From NCBI GenBank assembly GCA_032433765.1, contig JAVIAB010000059.1, positions 62,767,178-62,831,177 on the forward strand: a stretch of 64,000 bases of DNA, given 5' to 3'. Source of the DNA: Megaustenia siamemsis. Taxonomy: Eukaryota; Mollusca; Gastropoda; Stylommatophora; Ariophantidae. Under the pieces are notes generated by a model that saw only the letters and a program-made list of their open reading frames with translations, had not been told where the DNA came from and made no database searches. Of the stretch, positions 55,945 through 64,000 are shown piece after piece; within the stretch, counting starts at the first letter, position 1, and each line of letters starts with the position of its first letter. The position numbers were made by a program, and so were the translations under genes.

Positions 55945-56890
55945 AAAAGTAGTATGTTAACAGCTTTACGTATGTGAGATACAGAACAAAATTAGAAAGA
56001 CCAAGCAGGCCTTCAGCTTGGACAGTAAATCATCATCATCATCATCAAGTACCAGGCATGCTGGCGTAGGTGATCATGTCTCTCCACAAATTTCGATCTC
56101 GACAGTTAATTATCATTTCTGTTGTTGACCTTCTGCCAAGCCATTCTCTTAAGCTGTCTGGTATATTTTGTTCTCTTTGCTTCCCTCTATCTCTTCGTCC
56201 CTCAATTTTTCCAGTTGTTACAATATATTCCTGTTGTTCTCTTCTCATTACATGACCAAAAAATTATGATTGTTTCTTCCTAGTATTGAAAATTAGCTCT
56301 CCTTTTGCTTTGATATATTACAACTGGAATATATTATAACAACTGGAAAAATTGAGGGACGAAGAGATAGAGGGAAGCAAAGAGAAAAAATATATCAGAC
56401 AGCTTAAGAGAATGGCTTGGCAGAAGGTCAACAACAGAAATGATAATTAACTGTCGAGGTCGAAATTTGACCAGAACATTTTCATTACTCTTCTTAGCTG
56501 TCTATGGTATTCTCAACATTCTTCTGTAAAGCAACATTTCTACAGACTCCAGTGATTTTCTTGTCTGTTGTCCTATTGTCCATGATCCACAACAATATAT
56601 GTTACGACTGGCTCTACATAACATATAAGAACAGTAAATAACAACACATAAGTATGTATGGTTACACACAGAAATCTAACTACATGACGATAATATGCTA
56701 GACTCAAAAAAAAGGAAAATAATTGACTTCCCTGTGGTCTGGAGCTTGGTTAGGAACAGACTGGACTGAAATTGATATGGGCGGGACACAGGTGTGAAAT
56801 ACAGTAAAATGGAAGGGTTCTAAAAGCACGTGGATGTGGGTATACGATGCCATACTCTATGATTACTGGAAACGTATAAGAGATACGGTA
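55945..56890 (-). mobile_element. Penelope-like remnant split by LINE-A
   Basis: The minus-strand GCTGAAGGCCTGCTTGG block at 55995-56015 and the distal block at 56640-56890 (shared with 2680-2990) are separated by a LINE-A. Confidence 0.6.
56031..56630 (-). mobile_element. LINE-A with inverted internal segment, 9-bp TSD
   Basis: ACAGTAAAT occurs at 56022-56030 and 56631-56639. The 56031-56314 and 56471-56630 parts are minus-strand LINE-A, but 56315-56470 is plus-strand LINE-A (VTTGKIEGRRDRGK region). Confidence 0.85.
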
Positions 56891-57017
56891 CTCATTTTTT
56901 TGCTTTTCTGTTGGCCTCTTCTACTGTTTTACCTCCGAGTGTTTCTAGTATTCCGTTATTCCTTTCTTTTTCTTGGTCGGCCTCTTTGTCTGGTGTTCTT
57001 GTATTGTTGTTGTTTTT

Positions 57018-57580
57018 TAATCATCATCGAGTGTCATCTCACAGAACAAAGGTTGGCTATCATGGAGCGCCATCCTGCTCTGTCTCTTGCTTTGATGGTG
57101 CAGGTTGTCGTAGGCTAACTAGTCCATCTTTTAATGTTACTCGTCCATGTTGGTCTTGGTCTGCCTCTGCCTCTTTTACCATGCATTTTCCCCTCCAGGA
57201 TTACTTTTAGTATGCTGTTGTGTCTTTTAACATGGCCCAAAATGACATTTGTCTTGTTTGAATTGTGTTTACTAGTTCTCTTTCCATTTTTAATTACTTT
57301 AAGACTTCATAGTTTGTTTTCTTTTCCTCCCATCCAATTCTAATTATTCCTCTATATATTCACATTTCAAAGGCTTCAATTCGTTCTGTTTTCTTGTCTA
57401 ATGTCCATGTTTCTGCACCATATAGGAATGTTGAGAAGACATAACATTTTGCTATTCTTAGTTTTAGCACTGGTGTTATTTGTTTTGATGTTAGTATGTT
57501 CTACATTGCATTAAATTTACTTTATGCCATTCCTTTTCTTTTGTTTATTTTAGTTGTACATTTTCCATCACTGATTTTTT
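57018..57580 (-). mobile_element. LINE-C 3' part
   Basis: The minus strand carries the RGRGRPRPTWTS-like block and the upstream NEVLK/KRELVNTIQTRQ region in broken frames, with a GATGATTA tail. Confidence 0.82.
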
Positions 57581-57582
57581 TT

Positions 57583-57775
57583 TATCACGTACCCGAAACA
57601 CATAATTTGTTGCTTTATGTATTCAATTGCAGCTTCCGTTCCTAGAATCTTTCTTAATTCTTCATTTCTGATGTTATCTATCAGGCTGTTTCATGTCAAA
57701 CGTCTCACAAACTTCATTTCTGTGGTTATTTTTCTAATAGTTCTTGAGTCTAACGTTCATGTCTAGCACAGGTAG
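57583..57775 (-). mobile_element. Probable LINE-E-related fragment
   Basis: The minus strand gives KKITTEMKFVRRLT and NEELRKILGTEA in broken frames, resembling EMKCVRRMTGHSLRDKIRNEEL of LINE-E. Confidence 0.55.
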
Positions 57776-57939
57776 CACAACGGTGGCACAACATCGACTT
57801 TTACTAAGACAAATCAATTTGTACACATTAACAGAAGGTTAAAGTAAGGGACTAATATCCACATATAAAATAATCTACAGTTTCATGGAGTACAGCTGTA
57901 TGATTGTCATGTCGATTTGGATAGTTCTTTATTGTACAG

Positions 57940-58170
57940 TGTTGCTTAATCGAATGAGTGTTGCTTTATCAAATGAGTGTTGCTTTATCAAATGAGTGTT
58001 GCTTTATCAAATGAATGTTGCTTTATCAAATGAGTGATGCTTTATCAAATGAGTGTTGCTTTATCAAATGAGTGTTGCTTTATCAAATGAGTGTTGCTTT
58101 ATCAAATGAGTGATGCTTTATCAAATGAGTGTTGCTTTATCAAATGAGTGTTGCTTTATCAAATGAGTGC
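57940..58170. repeat. 19-bp minisatellite, about 12 copies
   Basis: GAGTGTTGCTTTATCAAAT units, almost identical. Confidence 0.95.
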
Positions 58171-58195
58171 AGTTTTATGGGGGAGCAAATTAAAA

Positions 58196-58312
58196 CTTTC
58201 TATTCTTATCTAGAGAACATTCAAACATTAGATTCATATCTAGATAACATTCAAACATAATATTCCTATCTAGATAATATTCAAACATTATATTCATTTT
58301 AGAGAACATGTC
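58196..58312. repeat. 33-bp repeat, about 3 copies
   Basis: TATTC-TATCTAGATAACATTC units, imperfect. Confidence 0.8.
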
Positions 58313-58602
58313 TTGTTGATTGTGACTGGGGGAAACTATTAATCTTTTACAATATATTATCGATGTTGTTCCTCCGTCAGTGTAATCGAAACGAAACTAA
58401 TTTATAATGTTTGATAATAACGAATAAAAACAGCGATGATTAGAATGAACATATGATATCAGGTGGTATATATATGTGATGATGATGATTACATGACTTT
58501 CGAAGTATCAAAAATATCAGTAATAGAAGTAACCAATCATAAAGACATGTTTATATTTATTTTGCTTAACATACAGAAAACCAATGCATTACTAGCTTTG
58601 AC

Positions 58603-58862
58603 AGTAAAAGTAAAGTGCCCCGTAACGCCAAGTGGCGAATAGAGAATATGGTGTTAGTGACTATAATTTTTATATACCTTTCGCACATGATTTTTGGGGT
58701 AAAGTGGTCGGTATTACGCATGTGCCGCTTTACTTTCCACGAAAAAAAATCCAGTACCCATTTAAGTCTGGGTGAACCCGGAACCCATCGGGTAGGATCG
58801 AACCCTACATCTTGTCCTTTGTAGTCCAGTTCACAAATCACTGAGCTATCGCGGCTCCCTAT
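58603..58862 (-). mobile_element. SINE-1 full-length copy
   Basis: GCTTTGAC flanks it at 58595-58602 and 58863-58870. The head is intact with minor B-box change. Confidence 0.9.
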
Positions 58863-58959
58863 GCTTTGACTGATTCAGGCCAAATATCCACATTTTGTGG
58901 TCATGTCCAGTGATTTAATGGCTCAGCCACTGAAGCGAGACTTAGCTGACTTATGGTTA

Positions 58960-60160
58960 AAGCTAAAGGGAGGGTGATGAGTTAAGGTTAGAGTCACAGT
59001 GAGTTAGGTGAGTTAAGGTTATAGTCAAAGCGGGTTAATCGAGTTAAGGTTGTAGTCAAAGTGGGCTAGTTGAGTTAAGGTTATAGTCAAAGTAGATTAA
59101 TTGAGTTAAAGTTATAGTCAAAGTGAGTTAGTTGAGTTCAGATTATAGTCAAAGTGGGTTAGTTGAGTTAAGATTATAGTCAAAGTGACTTAATTGAGTT
59201 AAGGTTATAGTCAAAGTAGATTAATTGAGTTAAAGTTATAGTCAAAGTGAGTTAGTTGAGTTAAGGTTATAGTCAAAGTGAGTTAGTTGAGTTAAGGTTA
59301 TAGTCAAAGAGGGTCGGTCGAGTTAAGGTTATAGTCAAATGAGTTAGTTGTTTTAAGGTTTTATTGAAAGTGAGTTAGTTGAGTTCAGATTATAGTCAAA
59401 GTGAGTTAGTTGAGTTAAGGTTATAGTCAAAGAGGGTCGGTCGAGTTAAGGTTATAGTCAAAGAGGGTCGGTCGAGTTAAGGTTATAGTCAAATGAGTTA
59501 GTTGTTTTAAGGTTTTATTGAAAGTGAGTTAGTTGAGATAAGGTTATAGTCAAAGTGAGTTAGTTGAGATAAGGTTATAGTCAAAGTGAGTTAGTTGTTA
59601 TACGTGTATTGTTAAACTGAGCTAGGTGAGTTAAGATTATGGTCAAAGTGGGTTAGTTGAGTTAGGGTTATAGTCAAAGCGGGTTAGTTGTGTTAAGGTT
59701 ATAGTCGAATTGGACTAGTTCAGTTAAGTTTATACCCACAGTGATTTTGCTGTCATATATAAATAGTGAGATTGCTGATTTAAGGTTACAGCAACATTAA
59801 TTTAACTGACATATAGCCAAAGCGAGATTGCTGATTTACGGTTATAGTCACAGTGATTTAGCTGATAAATAGCGATAGTGGGATTGCTGATTTAAAGCTA
59901 TAGCCACAGTGATTTAGCTGATAAATAGCCGCAGTGAGATTGTTGATTTAAGGTTATAGCTACAGCAAGTTAGCTGACTTAAGGTTGCAGACAAATTGAG
60001 TAAATTTACTTAAGGTCATGGTCGCAGTTAGTTGAGTTAAGATTACAGTCAGAGGGAGTTACCTGAGTTAAGGTTACAACCACCTTGAGTTATTTGAGTT
60101 AAGATTACAGTCAGAGGGAGTTACCTGAGTTAAGGTTACAACCACAGTGAGTTAGAGAAA
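58960..60160. repeat. 30-bp degenerate minisatellite, about 40 units
   Basis: GAGTTAAGGTTATAGTCAAA plus GTGAGTTAGTT units. A multi-unit block with GTTTTATTGAAAG recurs (about 59345 and 59508). Units after 59750 diverge to a GCTGATTTAAGGTTATAGCC form. Confidence 0.92.
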
Positions 60161-60253
60161 CTTTTTATAAACATCGTCACCAAATAAAGGAACCTAAACC
60201 TTTCGCTACAAATAAAACTGTTTAGTTGCTTGTTCAATAACTAACTTACTGTG

Positions 60254-60800
60254 AGCTCTGTAAGATAGCGGTGGGTTGAGTCATTACAGAGGTCAACAAT
60301 ACAATACACAGCCATCTTTGTCTAAGTCCCAGGACATGCCGGAGAACGGGGAAATGAAAGAACGGTAAGGCTGGTTAGCTGTGTGTCGTCAAAGACAGTG
60401 AAACCATTGAATTAGTCATTAATGAGATGCGGGAAGTACACAAAACGTTGATAATTATGAGTGGCGATATTAAAAAAAAAAAGAAGAAAAAAAGTGGTGT
60501 GGTGACAGCTTTACGTGGTAATAGACGAAACAAAAGTCAATGTTTCGGCCATCTTGGTGCATCTTGATGCTTTTACCTCTCGATAATTATGAGTGCACGT
60601 CACTATTTCGAATGAAAGAGATTGGAGTAAACATGGGAACAGTCAGAAACAAGATGATTAGTGACGTCGAAGACATCTTATATGAACCAACAGAGAGTAG
60701 TCAGTAGCTGGACGCTGTGGGACATGCTGAGGAGGGGATCTGAGCATCTAGCGAGGTGTTTGAATTGCAAAGGTGATAATTAACACACACACAAATCAAT
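60254..60800 (+). pseudogene. Jockey-like RNase H fragment, interrupted
   Basis: It is parallel to 17190-17600: the PGH-x-G-x-x-GNER region at 60325-60365, then LRRGSEHLARCLNCKGDN near the end, in broken frames. It is interrupted at 60467-60584. Confidence 0.72.
60467..60584 (-). mobile_element. Short Penelope-like end, 14-bp TSD
   Basis: GATAATTATGAGTG occurs at about 60453-60466 and 60585-60598. The insert has minus-strand GGCCGAAACATTGAC and ACGTAAAGCTGTCACC, ending in a T-rich tail, like the other PLE ends. Confidence 0.72.
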
Positions 60801-60845
60801 AACTGATTGAATAATGTTTTACTTGATATGATAAATTAAACTTAC

Positions 60846-60936
60846 CCCCTGAAGATTCCATTAAACTGGCCAAAAAGTCGTTCTTTTTCTTGCTGTCTAC
60901 TGGAACCAAAGTTGAATTGTAACAACCACAGTTCCC
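60846..60936 (-). CDS. CTLD-A exon 2 (first-helix segment)
   Basis: This 91-bp exon has acceptor AACCAG at its 5' side and donor GTAAGT after it. In phase 0 it encodes a 30-residue segment beginning GNCGCYNSTLVPVDS and continuing with a NDFLASLM helix. This matches the CTLD signature of a cysteine followed by G/N-x-LV-x-V-D-S. Its length and layout equal the exon at 27153-27243. It leaves one base (G), which pairs with the first two bases of the next exon. CTLD-A exon 1 should lie beyond position 64000, because the remaining window holds only LINE and simple repeat. Confidence 0.8.
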
Positions 60937-60954
60937 CTGGTTTAAGATAAAACA

Positions 60955-61338
60955 ACATGTATATCGTAATAACAGACAAGAAAATCACTGGCGTCTGTAG
61001 AAATGTGGTTTTACAGAAGAATGTTGAGAATACCATGGACAGCTAAGAAGAGTGATGAAAATATTTTAAAAGAGGTTAAAGCAAAAAGAGAGCTAATTTC
61101 CAATATTAGGAAGAAACAATCATCATTGTTTGGCCATGTAATGAGAAGAGAACAACAGGAATATGTTATAACAACTGGGAAAATTGACGGACGAAGAGAT
61201 AGAGGGAAGCAAAGAGAGAAAATACCAGACAGCTTAAGGGAATGGCTTGGCAGAATGTCAACAACAGAAATCATACATAACTGTTGAGATCGAAAGTTGT
61301 GGAGAGACATGATCACCTACGGCAGCAGGCCAGGTACT

Positions 61339-61390
<52 letters not shown>

Positions 61391-61391
61391 A
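60955..61391 (+). mobile_element. LINE-A 3' part with long (GAT)n tail
   Basis: Open for 94 codons: MWFYRRMLRIPWTAKKSDEN, FGHVMRREQQEYVITTGKID and DSLREWLGRMSTTEIIHNC. It is followed by TACTTGATGATG and about 17 GAT units. It is the best-preserved LINE-A C-terminus here and begins about 19 bp upstream (genomic right) of lectin exon 60846-60936. Confidence 0.92.
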
Positions 61392-61579
61392 TCGTAATAA
61401 GATCTGACTTCCACGACGTTTGATTATCGCTGATGATTTATTTGATTTCCGCATTGGTGTTTCTTACAAGGAGATAAAATAAATAAGCTTCTTCTATTAA
61501 ACATTAAATGTGATTAGAGGAAGCTGTATATATCAATTTGTAACAATTATGTAGTTATAAATTAAATACTGTATCCCCT

Positions 61580-61850
61580 GCCAAGAATATATAGAACAAC
61601 AACAACTTAAATGGTTTGGCCACCTGGTAAGAATGAATCTCACCAATCACCATCAATGACGTTCTTCTCGATAATGCATGGAAAAACACCAAGATGAAGA
61701 CATAGAAGAAGATAGATAGCTGCAGTGATAGAGACAGCTAACAACAAATGAAAATCACTAATCCAGACAGTTCGAGCAGCTCAAGAACTACAAATGATAT
61801 AAACCACGACACCTTTCCGTTATCAGCGAAAGAGAAAAGAAGAAAAGATC
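61580..61850 (+). mobile_element. LINE-D 3' fragment
   Basis: QQQLKWFGHLVRMNLTNHH and an end matching the minus-strand LINE-D near 25400 (GTTCGAGCAGCTCAAGAAC). It runs into the polypyrimidine tract. Confidence 0.82.
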
Positions 61851-61889
61851 CCCCTAAACTCTCAAATTTGCTAAATGTTAGGCTTTTTG

Positions 61890-62097
61890 TTACAGCCATT
61901 CTTCTTCTTCCACTTCTTCTTCTTCTTCATTTGCTTCTTCTTCTTCCTCATTTTTCTTCCTCTTCTTCTTCTTCCTCTTCTTCTTAACTCTTCTTCCTCT
62001 TTTTCTCTTCTTCCTCTTCTTCTCTTCTTCCTCTTCTTCTTCTCTTCTTCTTCTTCTCTTCTTCTTCTTCTCTTCTTTTACTTCTTCTCTTCTTCTT

Positions 62098-62128
<31 letters not shown>

Positions 62129-62204
62129 CTTCTTCTTCTTCTTCTCTTCTTCCTCTTCTTCTCTTCTTCTTCTCTTCTTCTCTCTTCTTCTCTTCTTCTT
62201 CTTC

Positions 62205-62236
<32 letters not shown>

Positions 62237-63074
62237 TTCTCTTCTTCTTCTTCTCTTCTTCTCTTTCTTCTTCTTCTTCTTCTTCTTCTCTCTTCTTCTC
62301 TTCTCTTCTTTACTCTTCTTCTTCTTCTTCTTCTTCTTCTTCTCTTCTTCTTCTTCTTATTCTTATTCTTCCTCATCTTCTTCTTCCTCTTCCTCTTCTT
62401 CTTCTTCCTCTTCTTCTCTTCTTCCTCTTCTTCTTCTTTATTTTTCTTTTTCTTCTCTTCTTCTTCTCTTCTTCTCTTCTCTTCTTTTCTTCTCCTTGTC
62501 TTTCCTTCTTCTCTTCTTCCTCTTCTTCTTCTCTTCTTCTTCTTTTCTTCTCCTTTCTTCTTCCTCTTCTTCCCTTCTTCTCTTCTTCTTCTTCCTTTCT
62601 ACTTTTTTCCTTCTTCTTCTTCTTCTTTCTTCTTCTTCTTCTTCTTCTTCTTCTTCTTCTTCTTCTTCCTCGTCCTCTTCTTCCTCTTCCTCTTCTTCTA
62701 CTTTTCTCTTCTTCTTCTTCGTCTTCCTCTTCTTCGTCTTCCTCTTCTTCCTCTTCTCTTCTTCCTCTTCTTCTTTTCTTCCTCTTCTTCTTCTTCTTCT
62801 TCTTCTTCTTTCTTCTTCTCTTATTCTTCTCTTCTTTCTTCTGCTTCTTCTCTTCTTCTTCTTCTTATTCTTCTTCTTCTTCTTCTTCTTCTTCTTCTTC
62901 TTCTCCTTCTTCTTCTTCTTCTCTTCTTCTTCTTTTTCTTATTTTTCTTTCTTCTTTTCTTCTTATCTCCTCTTCTTCTTCCTCTTCTTCTCTTCTTCCG
63001 TTTCTTCTTATCTTCTTCCTCTTCTTCTTCTCTTTTTCCTCTTCTTCCTCTTCTTCCTCTTTTTTCTTCTTTCC

Positions 63075-63108
<34 letters not shown>

Positions 63109-63716
63109 TCTTCTTCTTTTTCCTCTTCTTCCTCTTCTTCCTCTTCTTCTCTTCTTCTTCTTCTTCTCTTCTCCTTCTCTTCTTCCTCTTCTTCTTCACT
63201 TCTTCTTCTCTCCTTTTTCTCTTTTTTTCTCTTCTTCTTCTTCTTTCTTCTTCATCTTCTTCTTCCTCTTCTTCTTCTTGTTCTTCTCTTCTTCCTCTTT
63301 TCCTCTTCTTCGTGCTCTTCTCCCTCTTCTCCCTATTCCTCTTCTCCCTATTCTCCTCTTCTTCTCTTCTTCCTCTTCTTCCCTTCTTCCTCTCTTCTTC
63401 TCTTCCTCCTCTTCTTCTTTTCTTCTTTCTCTGCTTCCTCTTCTTCTTTCTTCTTCTTCTTCTCCTTCTCCTTCTTCTTTCTTCTTCTTCTTCTTCTTCT
63501 CTTCTTCTTCTTCTTCTTCCTCCTCCTCCTTTCTTCTCTCTTCTTCCTCTTTTTCTCTTCTCCCTCTTCTTCTTCTTACTCTTGTTCCTCTTCTTCTACT
63601 TCCTCTTCTTCTTCTTTCCTTCTACTATTTCTTCTTCTTCTTCTTCTTCTTTCCCTTTCTTCTTCTCTTTCTTCTTCTTCTTTTTTTCTTCTTCTTCTTT
63701 CCTTTCTTCTTCTCTT

Positions 63717-63751
<35 letters not shown>

Positions 63752-63884
63752 TTCCTTTTCTACTTTTTCCCTTCTTCTTCTTCTTCTTCTTACTTCTTCT
63801 TCTTCTTCTTCTTCTTCATTCTCTTTTTTCTTCTTCTTCTTTTTTTTTTCTTCTTCTTCTTCTTCTTCTTCTTCTTCCTTTTCC

Positions 63885-63919
<35 letters not shown>

Positions 63920-64000
63920 CTCTCTTCTACTTTTGCCTTCTTCTTCTTCTTCTTCTTCATCTTTCTTCTTATCCTTCTTCTTCTTCTTCTTCTTCTCTTC
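61890..64000. repeat. Polypyrimidine (CTT)n-type tract, over 2.1 kb, open-ended
   Basis: Nearly pure T/C on the plus strand, built of TTC/CTT with CCT variants, and continuing past the window edge. The Lys/Arg/Glu-rich minus-strand ORFs over it are artefacts. It belongs to the lectin gene's intron or upstream region. Confidence 0.97.

Larger units (their letters stand above)
22109..60936 (-). other. Multi-exon C-type lectin-like gene, tandem CTLDs (5' part outside window)
   Basis: Seven short minus-strand segments, each bounded by AG and GT splice dinucleotides, join in phase into one and three-quarter C-type lectin-like domains (CTLDs). Read 5' to 3' they are 60846-60936, 55662-55775, 51902-51998 (CTLD-A exons 2-4), then 32524-32608, 27153-27243, 22666-22782 and 22109-22275 (CTLD-B exons 1-4). 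Exon 2 is 91 bp in both domains. The junction after exon 1 is phase 0 in B (and compatible with it in A), and those after exons 2 and 3 are phase 1 in both. Family knowledge: CTLDs are extracellular disulfide-bonded sugar- or protein-binding folds, and animals often string several together. CTLD-A exon 1, the signal peptide and any transmembrane segment are not in the window. Introns are about 0.4, 3.7, 4.4, 5.1, 5.3 and 19 kb. It could instead be two adjacent genes, because the 19-kb intron is supported only by phase. Confidence 0.82.

Noticed and set aside
61984..63199. Lys/Arg/Glu-rich proteins on the minus strand
   Set aside because: Translation of a polypurine simple repeat.

Overview
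This is AT-rich, intron- and repeat-dominated animal DNA with no bacterial-style operons. Many tRNA-derived SINEs, several non-LTR retrotransposon families with microsatellite tails, Penelope-like debris, Tc1/mariner and pogo-type DNA transposons and more than a dozen minisatellites, together with a fragmented C-type lectin gene, suggest an invertebrate, probably a lophotrochozoan such as a mollusc. The taxon is an inference and no species can be named.

The one convincing host gene lies on the minus strand and runs in from beyond the right edge. Its exons are 60846-60936, 55662-55775, 51902-51998, 32524-32608, 27153-27243, 22666-22782 and 22109-22275. They encode most of one C-type lectin-like domain (CTLD-A; its first exon is outside the window) and a whole second one (CTLD-B), and all splice phases agree. 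Introns range from about 0.4 kb to 19 kb and are filled with transposons and satellites, so ORF-based annotation misses the gene. A further exon-4-like segment lies at 47795-47868.

Mobile DNA: (1) SINE-1, about 14 tRNA-derived copies with A and B boxes, several with exact target-site duplications (TSDs). (2) SINE-2, SINE-3 and a second tRNA-like head (SINE-4) that forms a composite with SINE-1 at 17820-18188. (3) LINE families, here called A to H plus a Jockey/I-like family with RNase H; most copies are 5'-truncated 3' ends, and the best is the 2.2-kb element at 10906-13112 with an open reverse transcriptase frame. (4) Penelope-like (PLE) remnants with hammerhead-like hairpins. (5) A 2.1-kb Tc1/mariner-like transposon (28412-30521) with an intact-looking transposase of unusual DD83E spacing. 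(6) An internally deleted pogo/Tigger-like element (6813-8103). (7) A dispersed family of unknown class (Rep-A). Many insertions are nested, giving a relative chronology: Rep-A and PLE in Jockey, SINE-1 in Rep-A and PLE, LINE-A in SINE-1 and PLE, LINE-B and the Tc1-like element in LINE-C.

Tandem repeats are dense. There are minisatellites of about 19 to 86 bp, a 1.4-kb AGT/GGT tract (about 47975-49352) and a polypyrimidine CTT-type tract of over 2 kb running off the right end. The long ORFs over these arrays are artefacts.

Stretches of more than 300 bp where I see nothing identifiable: 731-1355, 4150-4730, 5080-5520, 13736-14094, 26500-27150, 33720-34420, 35250-36390, 37920-38470, 44460-45110, 46330-47020, 49353-49812, 53890-54450. 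These are AT-rich intron-like or intergenic DNA. No rRNA, functional tRNA gene or CRISPR array was found.
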